From: Maratus speciosus
Taxonomy: Eukaryota > Arthropoda > Arachnida > Araneae > Salticidae
NCBI GenBank assembly: GCA_963932465.1
Contig: OZ010786.1
Span: forward strand, 533,079,073 to 533,143,072
Direction of reading: 5' to 3'
DNA length: 64,000 bases
The translations under genes were made by a program, and so were the position numbers. Below are positions 23,183 through 35,892 of the stretch, one piece after another. The notes under the pieces were generated by a model, which had not been told where the DNA came from, did not search any database, and saw only the letters and a list, made by a program, of their open reading frames with translations. Each line of letters begins with the position of its first letter. Positions within the stretch are counted from its first letter, which is position 1.

Positions 23183-25329
23183 GTGCCATAGCACAAAAGT
23201 AACATTTTACGCTTATTTTTTTTAACTTTCTTGTTCATATATTGAAATATAAAGACATAATGAAAAATTAAATTATATTTTTTAATAAAGTACACTTTAT
23301 AGCAGAGTTAACAACAAGAATATTTACAGGTAATATTTATGGCAGATTAAATTCATTAAGCATTAACAACACTACTCATAAAGGACTTATTTATAATAGT
23401 TTTAACAGAATTTAAGTGATAATACACTTAGTCGCACATAATACAACAAATAATTAATATTTCGATATGAAAAAAAATATATATATATGCATTTGAATTA
23501 TATTTAGTCCTTTGTTTCGTATTATGCTCCATAAATAGAAGGATATTATTATTACAGGATATATTACAGGGTTAGGACAACTTACTTTTGTTTACCACAT
23601 GTTCTGAAAGGAAATCATCTGCTTCTTTTATTTTCCCATAGTTCTTTACTAGTTTCTTTCTCATAGTTATTTTTCACATAGTTCTTTACAATTAAATACG
23701 GTTCTTGTTGTCATTCTAAAATAGGGGTAAAATCGGTTTTAGTAAATACTTTGACAGCACCCGTAAACATATGCATTTTATGCTACAAAAATTAGTAAAA
23801 TTGTGCTCAATCGAAAAATAAATGCCTGAAATTAAAATGTTACCTTGTCTTTTATCTGCGTAATACTTCAATTAAATTACTCAATTTTTCAATAAAGATC
23901 TTGCACAAAATGAAAAATATTAATGGTCGGAACATTAAAGCTTCAATTCCACGCTTCAGAAAATCTGTAAAATTAGTAATATATTCTGAGCAATTTCCAT
24001 TTTTCTTCTGGTGGAAGATTCAGATGTAACACTTAAATTGCTGTATAAAACGAACATTTTTTATCGTAAGAATGTCAATCATATACCCGTTCTTATTAAT
24101 TTTCCAGAGAAAAAGTCTTCTCATAAAATTTCTCTTTGATGATGTTGAAACTTTTATCTGTGGTTGAATTGATTAAAGTCGTTTCATTTCTTGCCGTATT
24201 AAAACTTTTATATATTTATTAAAAATATATAAAACAGCCGTAATATTTGTACTGTGTAGAAATATTCATATTATGAACCTAAATATGCGGAGTTGGAAAA
24301 AAAAATGAATTTCATTTAATAACACATAGATCAATAGTTGACGAAATTATTTGCACGAACAATGTATGATCAAATAAAGATATTAAGTAATACAGTTTTC
24401 AATACATCTGCATAACGATAAATTTCTAATGGCAAATTTACATATACAGGGTGCACAGGAGAGTGACTTATCCAGAAATAATTGATCAACGCATAAAGCT
24501 GAAATTCTGGAACAATTATCTGCCGGTAGTAAAAAGTCTAAAAGCAATTGAACATGAACGTCACATATAGGTGAAAAATTAAACTTACCGTTCCTATCTT
24601 AAAAAATTGAAAGACAGCAACTCAAAACAGATACAAAAGGCTAGAATGTCCGTCATTTAGAACAAAAGCACGTCTTTCTTTGTTTAAATACTTTATTATG
24701 ACTTTAATATGTTACGTTAATATTAACTTTATATGGCTTTATTACTTTATATGACTTTATATGTCTTTAATATTCACTTCTATTTGTTAATTTTTCGATA
24801 ACAAATCACAGATTAAAATTCGTCTGTAATCGCTTGTAGAAGAGTGGCTTGATAAAGCTGATGCATGTATATTGAAAAATATAACACCTGCAATCAATGT
24901 ATAGTTTATTGTAACATGGAAATTAAGTTAAATATGCTAAATGTTTCCAAAATTGACAGCGATACATACGCACTAGTGTAAATACATATACATTGTTGCA
25001 CATGATGGAAGCATTGATCATACATAACTTGATTTCATGAATAAAGTAAATGTTACTTTATTTTTCCATGTGCTAGTTTTATTATCAAATATGCTTATAA
25101 CGTCACACTTCTATTACCAGTTAGTGACGTAATTTAGCAAGTGATCTGTTATCGGAAAATACAACATATCAAGGTTTAATGTTAACCATGCTATTTTATT
25201 CGAATTTACTATACGTAAGCAGTGTTCGCATAAATTTGCCACGAATCAGAATATTAGCATTTCTAGGATAAAATTAATGGTGTTATTTTAGAGATGGCTA
25301 AATAACGTTGTTTAATTAATAGTAAAGTA
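23183..25329. other. Duplicated AT-rich DNA, no gene
   Basis: 23,183-24,989 matches 51,947-53,757 in copy B closely. It includes a (TA)n tract near 23,478 and a sequence starting tacagggtgc at 24,448, which looks like one end of a TA-flanked MITE. From 24,990 on the sequence is unique to copy A and leads into the piggyBac ruin. Confidence 0.5.
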
Positions 25330-27590
25330 TTTTAAATACAGAACAAATAATATAAAGCACGCAAAAAGTGTTTAATTTGAAAATTGCTTTTTTTCGAACT
25401 ATAATAATTTAAATGCAATTTGCAAATGTGTTTCTCACAATTATAGTAAAATATATTAGTTTTGTTGTCATTGCTTGATGAACAGAACTTGAACGGTGCA
25501 CGTTTGATACAAAATGACATATTCACAGCAAACCGCGACAGTGCGTTTTGACTTTTACTCTGATTTCTTTTCACTATTTTTTTGAGTCCCCTTTTCTTGG
25601 TAGGTGTTGTCTTGCATCAATGTGCAGAAAAATGTATGTTTTCTGCAGTTCTTCCAAAAATAGCTTTCGTTCGGTCAGTTTGTTTTCTTTCCATTTGCTG
25701 TGTATTCAAAGTCCATAGAATAAATGCAATGTAAGCAGAAGTATCAAGCATATTATAGATGATTATAATGGGCCAGCGATTTGTGTTTCTTGTACAAGTG
25801 TACGTTTTTAAATGATTTTCATGTTTATCCATACACACTTTTGTTACATTATAATATATCACGTGTTGTTCCTTGTCAAGTCCGTCGCTGCTTTTTTGTC
25901 ATGATGCAAAGTGCTAAAAAGAACATCCATGTTCTTTTTTGGGATTCATTAAGACTGTTGTGAAGTCTGTAAAATAAAACGAGGATTTACTTCTGTATTT
26001 CTTCAGGAAGTCCTTGATTTTTTATTCTGATTGCGCCAAGCATAGTTATTTTTCGTTTTAGAAGAAGCTATCTCAAGCTGTAGCATGGGAAGCAATTGTC
26101 ACATGCTACTTTATGTCTCGAATACTCATAAGTAAGTGTACGTGTGTGTAAATTGATTATGGACTGTAACTAGTTCAAATGTAAACGCGAAGATAGTCAA
26201 ATAATACGAAGAGAGTCTGATAACAAACAGTTCTTTTTATATACATATATACAGGAACTTGTATCAGGACTGACACCATAGTCAGTTACGAAACATATTG
26301 CAATGTTGTTTTCGTGAGCAATACCACTCGAATTAAAGATATAATGTGTATAATTATGAAACACCAATCAATACTATAATAGACATTATTACTAACAGTA
26401 ATGACCCCATGGTCATTTTAGCTAACGAAATAGCTCACTAAATGCGATTTTATTCTATAAGAAAATTCGACGTGCGAACAACAACAACAGACGACAAAGA
26501 CTGCCATTGCCAAACGGCAAACACAAAAGTCTGATAGAAAGCGCAAGGAGGTGCGTTCGAAACAGTGTCAATGCAAGCCGTAACAGTAAGATCATTCCCT
26601 TCTCGAATACACTGATTTTAAACTGAACTTATTGCTCATTCTTTTGTAGTATAAATTTGTGTTTTCAGTGAATAGGAAGTTTTACTGTCACATAAAGTGC
26701 ATAATTTTGTCTCATATTTAGTTGGTTTACTTACCATATATTGTTTAAATGAACACTGGCCACTAAACCCTGCTAATTGTTCATCTACAGTTAAATTTTC
26801 ATTCCTTACAATTTTGGTAGATTTTCTAGACACTTTCCCCATATATCTCACACAACAGCTATTTTACCCACAAACCTTCCTTCTTGACGAGTGGATTTGT
26901 CATCAAAACGAATAACTTTCAATATGGTGCAAAAGGTTTCGCGGGACATTGTAGCTCGAAATATGTTTCTTACAGTTTCTTTAATCCACAAGCGTTTTCT
27001 TTATTCCCTATTTGATTTGTAAACGACAGCGAATAAAATTGCTAATCCTATGATTGTGAAGTTTCACTTTCGATTTTTTTCACACTTTTGATCCTTCAAT
27101 ATTTGTCATTTTTATGATTTCGTTTTCAATTGTGGAATTGAATACTGTCTTAAATGCTTTTTTTTACGTCTATTATACCTAAAGTTGCATATTTTGTCCC
27201 ACCTGGAGTAGTTTTTATAATATTAGCAGACGGTAATCGAGGAGAAGGTGGCAGAGATTTCAATTTCCATTTTATTTTTCGATTTTGGGACTGAATACTC
27301 TGTGTATTATGTATCGGCTGAATGTCGATATCAAAATCGTAGTCAGATCTTTCTATTTTAGTTCTATCACTTGAATGGATTTCATACTGAGATACATCTT
27401 CCTCTTCGGTGTCAGAGGCTTCCATTAGCCTAGCTATATAAACATCACTCAAATGTCTATGAATGGTCATTTTTCTTAAATTAACACGTTGCTGCTGTAC
27501 TCTAACAAAGGCGAATGCTTTGTAGAATGTTAGAAACTTGAATACAACGTTACAAAGACCGCGAATACTTGGACCCCATGCCAACTGTAT
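25330..27590 (-). pseudogene. piggyBac-like transposase, degenerate
   Basis: Fragments in several frames lie in the right order on the minus strand. An acidic N-terminal piece (27,150-27,584) has EASDTEEEDVSQYE. RFDDKSTRQ lies near 26,890-26,930. A long piece at 26,636-26,851 has ENLTVDEQLAGFSGQCSFKQY and LCDSKTSYSLKTQIYT, the DDE core of piggyBac (DDE_Tnp_1_7). Another at 25,617-25,862 has HLKTYTCTRNTNRWP and YNMLDTSAY, and the C-terminal Cys-rich end is at 25,332-25,574. Frameshifts separate all of them. piggyBac transposases cut and paste at TTAA; I could not fix TTAA-flanked ends here. The whole 24,990-27,750 segment is missing from copy B. Confidence 0.75.
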
Positions 27591-28897
27591 CAGCCAGACC
27601 TTGTACGTACTGTATTGTTACTTGACCACATACATGTCAACGAAATTTAAACAAGTTGCGAAACGCGATAGGTTAGAGCTGTTATTATTATTATTTTCTG
27701 CTGAATTATTCCAAAAAAAAAAGGATTATATAAGTAAAATTAGATGCTTATTTGATTTGGGCCATATTGATCCAAGCAATATATTAGGACTAAATAAAAA
27801 AAAAAAAATCCTTGGAAATGCAAATAAAAGTAAGTCCTTCTAGAAGTACACATTTGTATTTTTTATCAACAAAGTCATGAAATGTCATGAAAATATCTCG
27901 GTGATATATATTTTTATAGTCGAATAAAAATATGTTTGAGTCAAGTAGTTCCGAAAAGCACAGCAAAATTAAAGCTATTATTATGTGTAAAATTTTATTT
28001 CACACTAAGTCAATCTAAATTGTTGTAATTTCTAATTCATTTGCCGGATTTTATAATTTCCGGGACAGGATCTATAACAGCTCTAATTCACAAGTAGGGA
28101 TGCTTTTGGGGCACTCTCATATGATAACGTTTAATTATCTTCATGTAGGCATATACTTGTTCTGCAAAACTAATTTTATCATTGTATATGAAAGTACAGG
28201 ATAAATGGCATTTTATTTACATTTTGCATGTGTATAACAATACTGATATATTGTAACAAATAAAAAAATTGCTGGAAAATACCCTTTATCTTAAATGTTT
28301 ATTCAAATTACTTTCAAATGGAATTTGTTTGAGAACGGTATTGTAATTTGCTTGACAACAGTATCATGAATAAAATGTTCAGCATTTATTTCATAAATAT
28401 GTACATAAAGAAATTACAACTTTATGAATCTAAAAATAAAATAATAAAATATAAATAAAACACAAATTTAAGACATGTAATGGAGCCAAGTTTAAACCAC
28501 TTAATTTAAACGAATATAAAACGGCAATCGATCTTTGGCGATTGCATCCACTGTCAATTCGTGGCACGAGGCCAATACGGAAGTATCGTAGTACGGAAGC
28601 ATCTTGAACAATGTCAAAATTTTATTTGTATACATAATTCCTATTTTTCATATAGCAATTATTGTATGTATTGTTAGTGAAAATTCTGAAAAGCCATATG
28701 TTCAATGTAAAAAATCTGTTAGGATTTTTCCATTAACGGGACAAATTACCTTGACGGTTAAAAAAAGCGATTTTCCACAAAATTTCAGAAAATATACCTT
28801 CAAAAGTTTGAAATCCACGGCATTTTTTTTTTTACAAAAATACTAAATAGAACGAAAGTTATGGTTAAAAACATATTGCGTAAAAGTATTTGTTGTA
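27591..28897. other. Duplicated noncoding DNA, no gene
   Basis: From about 27,750 the sequence matches copy B (53,757 on, then 57,677 on). The empty site of the pogo element lies at about 27,846-27,851 (agaagTAcacat). No coding region or RNA gene was recognised. Confidence 0.5.
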
Positions 28898-29871
28898 TGG
28901 GAGACCGGGGCTAGTTGGCGCAGTTTTTAGTTATTGATTTTTATTAATTTTTTACTTAAGTCTTTTATGAAACTTTAACTGCACTTTTAAAGAACATGCA
29001 TTGGGCTATAAATATCTGCAGTTTCGAATTCGTAACTTTTGTAGTTTATGTTTAGCGGAAGCCTAAATTAAAAGGAAAATTGTGCGCCAATTTACCCCGT
29101 CACGGGGCAAGTTGCCTATACCTATGCGGTAAGTTGGCACACGCTTTATAAAAAAATTAAATGAAGCTCAAATATGACATGCAGTTAATCGAAATCAATT
29201 TCATTATTACCTGTAAGTATAAACAAAGGCGTTAACGCCATACAATGTAAATTTTAAATTATAAAGATATAAAAATAATGAATAAAACATTAACATTGAG
29301 TAGCTTCTATCCTACTCTATATCATCATCAGAGTTATAGTTGTCACAAATAAAAAATCTAGTGTCCCCATTTGGGCAAGCCTCGTGTGCCCAAAATCTTG
29401 AATTGCAACTATCTTTCTCGTTGTTTGCTGTTTTTCAAGCTAGGAGCACACACCAAACACCAAGCCAACTTGCCCCGCGTTCAATGCGCCTACTAGCCCC
29501 ATAATAAATTTATTCGCAAAAGGGACACGTAATCCTTCAAGCATAAATAATCCAAGTAAATCACATATGGGGTAGGTACAGTTAATCATACACTAAGAAA
29601 AACTGCACGAGTTAAATCGCAATTATTAAGATAAGTGTTTGAAATTAGAAAAAAGAATAAAGCAACAAAAAATTACTTATGAGCGCAAAAAAAACCAGAA
29701 AAATCGAAATAAATGTCCACTGCACGCAGGTAACGCTGCAAAACTACAATGAGGATTGTAAAAAGCAATAAGAAAGCTACTCTGTGACTGGTTACGCAAT
29801 CTATCCACAAACAGGTGATTTATGAGGACTGCGCCTACTTACCCCTGAAGCCAAATAGCCCCGGTCTCCCC
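28898..29871 (-). mobile_element. Deleted pogo-type element with PHD remnant, family 2, copy A
   Basis: TA-flanked. Inverted ends are gggagaccggggctagttgg and, at 29,850-29,871, its complement; the first base has mutated. Subterminal copies of a gttggc / gcgcc phrase recur (near 28,915, 29,085, 29,120, 29,460, 29,830). At 974 bp it lacks the transposase body. On the minus strand, about 29,312-29,430 still reads FWAHEACPNGDTRFFICDN, the second half of the PHD-type finger found at the end of the transposase at 54,232-54,528. The orthologous copy is 58,732-59,698. Confidence 0.7.
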
Positions 29872-31084
29872 TAATGTTAAAAAGGAAAATTTGAAGCCGT
29901 TTTCCTGAAACTGATTTTTTTGGTATTTAGCTCACTCTCACTTAAAAACAAATCATCATAGATTACAAATAACAACAAGGAAAAACCATGCATTAAGCAT
30001 AGATTATGAATTACTTCCCAACACATTCAGAATAATGTAACAAAATTTAATAGTTTAATAAGTTAAAGTATTCTGTATAATTGAAACATATGGAAACTCA
30101 TAACACATTTGAAAACTCAATTTCAGCCGTTTCCATCTACAATCGGAAAATTACCCGAATACTTTGAGCAGCACTATGTATGATTATAACAATTAAATTT
30201 AAAAGCGCAAGGTGACATTGAAAACGCATTTCGATCAATTATTGCTCAAAGACAGTGCTGTAACCGATTTATTTTGTGTGTCCCTGTAAATGAACGATAA
30301 ATGCTATGAATACCCTATTCTGTCATACTCATCTTACAGTGAAATTCAGTGATTTATATCTGTTTCAATACATTTGAAACAGCGTAATGTCATTAAGATA
30401 CTTTGCAAACGATTTTTACCTATATACCATAATTCAATTGAATTTTTTGGGTAGTCTTGTAAATGAACTACTAATCCCACATACTTTATATGCAATACCA
30501 AACATAGTTAGTCGACCCTAAATATGGTTTATCAATTGCACGAAAATTCGAGTATATTTACGGGAGTTAGAACGGGCAAGACGGGCAGACAAACCGAATG
30601 CATAAACACTTTTCAATTTTGTTGAAAAGTGTTAAAAAACAACGTTTAAAGCACGAAAATACTTTGTCTTTTTGCGAACTAGTATCAGTAGCTATAGCGT
30701 ACGCTCATTAGTGCAAAATATGATCGCATATTATTTCGCGCTCATCACGGTACGCGATGGCTACTGAAACTACTTTGCAACCAGAAATGGACTGTTTTGG
30801 TGTTTTAAAAGTTGTTTTTCATTTATATTGCACTGCCCCAAATAATTTCATATTGTAATAGTAATCATTATAAAACCTTGAAATTATGTAGATTCTTAGT
30901 TTGCATATGTCAGTTTATGCTGACCCTCAATTGAGTCTGATATTTGTCGCATGAAATTGTGGATTGAAAAAAAAATTAAGTATGCATTTTTTGATGAGAT
31001 TTAGTGAATATGATAAGAAAAGGCATTAATTATGCTAAATAATTTGAATATACTTTCAAATTCGATTCAGTGTAAAATCTAGTT
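29872..31084. other. Noncoding DNA; end of the duplicated block
   Basis: Matches copy B up to about 30,330, where the window's right edge cuts copy B. No gene was seen. Contains the hairpin at 30,671-30,781. Confidence 0.5.
30671..30781. repeat. Short hairpin element with ~50-bp arms
   Basis: Left arm ttgcgaactagtatcagtag...gcgtacg pairs with right arm gtacgcgatggctactgaaa...ttgcaa; the centre aatatgatcgcatatt is also near-palindromic. Non-coding. A small MITE is the simplest reading; no target duplication could be assigned. Confidence 0.6.
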
Positions 31085-31381
31085 CAGTAAAACCTCCCTA
31101 AAGCGACCACGCTCCGTTCCAATAAAAATTGGTCGCTCCGAGAGGTGGTCTCATAATGGAGGTCATGTTTAAATCAAGATTTTAATTGTTGGAAAAAGGT
31201 AACAATTAAATGTTACTAAACTTTATTTTTCACATTACGAAAAAATATGAAAATTTAAGTATCAAAACATAAGTTAATTACTGCAGAGTTTTAAAAATGA
31301 AGACATTGACATTTGCTTTGATTTTACGCTTTTATCTTCTATAACATTTATTTCCAAGTCCTTTCGAAGTTCAATAAATAA

Positions 31382-31412
<31 letters not shown>

Positions 31413-31822
31413 GGACGGTAACAAATAATGACTATTCCATTAATTTATCTATTTTTTGAGGGCGTTCATACTGAATGGAGCAGTGGAATTTGTTGACCGT
31501 CATTCTTAATTCGTCATCAGAGTTATATCCATTGCCTAAAAAGGCACAAAGGGTTTAAAACAATTAAAAGTTACCAAAAAAAAAATATGCGCTCTCCAGA
31601 ATTATTTTTCAAATAAAATCGTCAAGCGACCAGGAAAAAATGAAATTTGTTTCATTTTCTTCAAATAAATGGGTCGCTCATGGACAGAGTTCAACTGGGA
31701 TGGTCTGTGAATGGAGGTAAAATTAGTATTGAGCATATGGGAATAAATTTCGTTCCATGAAAAAATGGTCGTTCATGGAGGTGGTTGCTTAATGGAGGTG
31801 GTGGCATAGGGAGGGCTCACTG
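31085..31822. mobile_element. Tigger-like non-autonomous element
   Basis: Inverted ends are cagtaaaacctccctaaagc (31,085) and, reversed, cagtgagccctccctatgcc (31,822). The interior repeats ggtcgct / aatggaggt motifs in both orientations (31,130-31,165; 31,670-31,800), as in Tigger elements whose ends begin CAGT...ACCTC. It contains a T-run at 31,388-31,412 and no transposase. The flanking TA is not clean. Confidence 0.65.
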
Positions 31823-33079
31823 TCTAATATGTAACAAAATATTAAACATTACACCTATATCTGCAGTAGAATTTGTAAAATCGTGCGCGCACAATGCCTA
31901 TTTCAATATTCACATTTTTCAAAAGCCACTTTTGTCGTTATGATTTAATTAGTATTACTAAATATAGATGTATATATTTGAATATTTTATAAAACCATAA
32001 GAAAGTGTGAAAGTAAAAAAAAAAAATAATAATAATATGTTGCGTTTCAGTCATTGTTTATGAAACTACATAGATTTTCGTACCGCTTTAAATACGGCGA
32101 TTTTCTGAGTGCACAACGTGATCTGTCCCCTTAAAAGTGAATATGGTTTTCACATATATTCTTTAACCCGGTTATATCCTCTTGAATTTTTAAAAGCATA
32201 AAGAATTTTTTTTTTCGAATTAATAAATATTTTAAGATAAAACAAACATTGTATCAAAAATCGTTATTGTTTCATTCTTGTATTAAAGATTCGAAGAAAA
32301 TATTTGGATAGAGCGACATTGTAAATACAAACTATGTCAATAATCCATTATTTCATTTTGAAAATTCAGAAATTAAAGAAAGATAGCTTTAATCCGTATA
32401 TTGTCTTTAAACGGGAAATACTAGAATAGAATGCGGTAGTAAATTGATATGAAACAGTGTACTAAATTCAATAACAATGTATCATTTATAATTATTTAAC
32501 AAACCAATTATTTGTAATCCCAAATGTTTTCACAGGGGAAAATTGCCACAGAATAAAATTATCTTAGGATCCTAAATAATTATCTGAAGAGCAAACCCTG
32601 GAGTGATTCCTCTCGGTCTGTATATTACTTTTAGACGGAAACAAATTTGCTCCATTGATTCTGAACGACAACATTTCTATTAAGTAAATTTTTATATCTA
32701 GAGATATCAAATATTTTTATTTCTCTATAAATATAGTCATAAAACAGCTGTAGTGCACGCTCGAAAACACATACAAATTTCTTAATAAATGGTATTTAAT
32801 TAATTATAGGAAGGTATATTTTTTGTAGAAAGTAAAATATTCCCATTATCCTCATGCTCAATTTCAATATTAAGTCATTCTTGTTTCATTCTAGTATTAA
32901 AGATTCGAAGGGATACACACGGGCTTGACGGATTACCTAATCTAGGTGAAAACTATCATGTATATTACTTTTCATGTTGACATATTTTGCTCTCTTTACA
33001 TGTTAAAGTAAGAGCGATGAATGAGGTTAATTTCTGAAATGTTTTTCAAGCAACTTTTGGCATAGTATGCTTATATATA
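31823..33079. other. AT-rich DNA, nothing recognised
   Basis: A short diverged repeat of a ttcattctNgtattaaagattcgaag phrase occurs near 32,272 and 32,886. No gene, RNA or element ends were found. Confidence 0.45.
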
Positions 33080-33774
33080 ACATGAACAGAGGAGAGTTCG
33101 CACAGTAGGAGAGATTGCGCACAAAGATATTCGACGGGAAGGAGTGGATCGCGCGCGAAGCAACTCCAGGTAGTTGTACAGCAGCATTAGTGTAGTGTCT
33201 ACAAGAATGTGTATATTAATTGTTCCAGGCGTCTTGGATAAAGCAGTGCTATTTTGTTTTGTTTTTCCAAAGTAAGTGCTTGAATTTTCATAACTGTTCG
33301 TTAGAATTGTTATAGAACGTCAGTAATCAAAATATTTTGAACTTAAACGATTTCTTATAAACTACTAGCCTGGACTAAGTATGCGAACACCAACAATTCA
33401 TTTTAGAAGTGGCCATATTTAAATAAAAGGCCGCGCAATCTCTCCTACCAAAATAGGAGGGTTTGCGCATCTGCTACTTAGGAGAGATGGCGCATTTCTC
33501 CATAAGTTTAAGTGCTAGGAGAGATTACGCAACTTATTGATAAATTTGTATGAATTGCAAATTACGTGTGAAACATATGAATGAATCAATTTGAAATAAT
33601 TTCGGAAAAACACATAATTATCAACACTAAATTTGGCAACAAATTAATTTGCAAAAAAATACTTTTGCAGATAAAAATTTTATTAACAAATTAATAACAC
33701 AGTTGTTATTATGAATTAATTTCATGTAATTATTTTTGTTAATAAATTAATAATATATTTGTTAATAATTTAAT

Positions 33775-33811
<37 letters not shown>

Positions 33812-34776
33812 TTATGACCAATTAATTTGGTAATAAATTAATTTTGTTAACTAAAATAAATTTTCTAATACAATATTTTGGAAAAGCTTTCACCCATTCC
33901 AAGTAGTGTAGTGCCATCGAAATAAAAAAGAAAGAAAGTGCAACTAATGTTACTGAACCACAAAAATTACATGAAATTAGACTTAAGAAGGATGCCGCCA
34001 CAAGAAAAAAAAAAAAAAAGTGGAATAAAAAAATTTAAGGAAAAAAACCGAAGGTCAATGAGGATGAGTGCACTGAATGTCTGGAACTGTATCAGGAGAC
34101 AAATTCGACAACTGACTGGATTCAATGTATTGTTTGTTGCATTTGATTGCACGAAAGATGCACGATTTACAACAATAAATGCATCGATTGTGGACGACGA
34201 CAACTTCGGCTAGCAAACAAAATACAATGAAACTGTGGAAATGGAAATGAAGTAATTTTCAAGTGAAATATGTTATCAACTAGATTAATGTTATTTTGTA
34301 ATTTTATTAGAGCTTGCTTTTTCTGATATTTTAATTTTCTTAAATTAAATTTTTTATCTGTTGTTAAAATTCTTCCTTTTATTTATTATTTAAACATTTG
34401 GCTGAAATATTCACTCCTAATACAATAATATTTACTCAAAAAACCTTTCAACAATGTCGATTAAGTGTAATTATTACTATTAACAATTTAATTGTAGTTA
34501 TTATTCATAACAATCTCTTCTCCCTATGTGCGCAATCTCTCCTACCCATATGCGCTTTCTCTCCTTCCTTGTAAGGAGAGATTGCGTAAGGAGAGATTTC
34601 TGGGGTTTTATTTCTGCTGCTCTATTAAATTACAATATAACAGCAAAATAACAATGGAAATGCATAAAATACAAATGAAGTCAAAATTATTCATGCATAG
34701 TTTAGCAAAATATTAATATTTAGATTTTTTATTATTATTCTTTTGAAATGTGCGCAGACTCTCCTCGCTTTACGTT
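33080..34776 (+). mobile_element. Deleted pogo-type element with PHD remnant, family 3
   Basis: TA-flanked (33,078-33,079 and 34,777-34,778). The ends share an inverted gaggagagtYYgcRca motif. At least seven copies of a taggagagattgcgca-like motif in both orientations lie near the termini (33,105-33,120; 33,430-33,530; 34,515-34,600), resembling transposase-binding arrays. The transposase body is missing, but a PHD-type finger remnant is kept at 34,045-34,215. A (TA)n tract lies at 33,779-33,808. Copy B of this region is outside the window. Confidence 0.65.
34045..34215 (+). pseudogene. PHD-type zinc finger remnant of a pogo transposase
   Basis: Reading from about 34,045 gives a Lys-rich stretch, then an acidic lead and CTECLELYQETNSTTDWIQC, IVCC, then LHERC and CIDC. 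The order and spacing match the C-terminal finger of the transposase at 54,232-54,528 (CIFCKGLYEQ...RWIQC..C..WAHEAC...CDFC). One TGA (34,144-34,146) falls where the finger has Trp (TGG), a single-base change. This is a decayed terminal exon only; the rest of the gene is deleted. Confidence 0.6.
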
Positions 34777-34939
34777 ATTGTTAAACGCGTTGTTTAAAAA
34801 AAAAATTGCAAAGTTGTTGTTTTTATATATATATAGCTTTAATAGATTATGTACATTTAATATATATTTCAAATGAAAATCAAATTTCAAATTTCACAGT
34901 AATTGCTTAAAAGGTGCAAAGGCCAACATAGTGAAAAAG

Positions 34940-35012
34940 ATTCCAAGCCGGGACTCGAACCCGGGCCATCAGTATAGCGCACTGACGTTCTACCGACTAA
35001 ACCACTTGGAAC
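34940..35012 (-). tRNA. tRNA-like sequence, 73 nt, probably pseudogene or SINE head
   Basis: On the minus strand a full cloverleaf can be drawn. The acceptor gttccaa/ttggaat includes one G-U pair. The D arm is ggtt...gaac, the anticodon stem tcagt/actga, and the T arm ccggg-ttcgagt-cccgg contains a good B box. A ttttt terminator follows at 34,934-34,938. The anticodon loop is gcgctat: position 33 is C instead of U and the anticodon would be GCT (Ser), yet the long variable arm of serine tRNA is missing (4 nt only). A working tRNA is thus unlikely. Confidence 0.5.
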
Positions 35013-35892
35013 GATACCTAGCTCGGAAAATTTCTCACTATTATATATTGGCAAGGCTACAAACGCAGCACAAGATTGAATATTTATCGTGAGTCCCCGA
35101 TCTGGGACAAACATATATTAATTTAATATATATTTTTAGAATGCCTACTACTAATACTAAAAATAATATTTATATAAAAAATAGCAATAATGCGTTCAAA
35201 TAAGGTTTTTAAAAGTATTAAAAGCGACATTTTCATATTCGCTTCGCAAAAGGCGTTAACAGCAGGAGAAATCTCCAGAGATCGCTATTTACAATCAGCT
35301 TTTCAAATTCTGTACTATTCAGAAGTTGAAGGGCGAAATTCGATTACATGTCTTAAATTTGTGTTTTATTTCTATTTGATTCTTTTACATATTGATTGAT
35401 GAATGATTTAATTTCGTTATGGAATATAAACTGGAATAATAAAAAAATGAGTTATTTATATTATGTGCAACGGATTTAGCTTTCGTAATCGTCTGAAGAC
35501 GATATAGATAGATTTGAAAAAAAAATCATGTTTGAAAATTAGTTTAAAAACATTAAAAATTGACTAAATTGCGATACAGTTTTGAAATAAATTGCGATAT
35601 AGTTTTCAAACAAATTGCATTTGAAAGTACATTTTTTTCTCTACTCGACGGTGTACTAATTGAAAATGTGTGGTATTTAGAAGTTTAATAAATTGGAATG
35701 AAAATTAATAAAAGTTAAATTTAATCGTATCCTGTTGCCACCGTGAAAATGACGTCAGAGTTACGTTTGTCCTTTATAAAGTAAATAGGAAGTAATTTTC
35801 AATTAACTTTTCAGTATACGCACTGTCGCAAACTTGTGGCACCAAAATTGAAATTCACCATTTAAAACTGATTTGTATAACTGATTTGTAAA
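35013..35892. other. AT-rich DNA, nothing recognised
   Basis: Sequence unique within the window between the tRNA-like element and the start of copy B. No coding or structural feature could be supported. Confidence 0.45.

Larger units (their letters stand above)
5050..30330 (+). repeat. Segmental duplication, copy A
   Basis: Collinear with 35,893-64,000 in the same orientation. Anchor pairs seen by eye: 7,083/43,497, 11,340/45,580, 12,300/47,430, 16,000/50,800, 23,190/51,955, 24,445/53,210, 27,765/53,765, 28,100/57,905 and 30,300/63,960. Copy A alone carries the LTR element and the piggyBac ruin, plus its own Helitron at a site where B is empty. Confidence 0.85.

Noticed and set aside
27538..27843. 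101-codon plus-strand frame overlapping the piggyBac start
   Set aside because: Antisense to the acidic N-terminal piece of the piggyBac remnant and low in complexity; treated as a shadow.
28604..28846. 80-codon plus-strand frame beginning with a hydrophobic stretch
   Set aside because: Signal-peptide-like start only; the duplicate in copy B has changes that do not look constrained, and there is no domain match.
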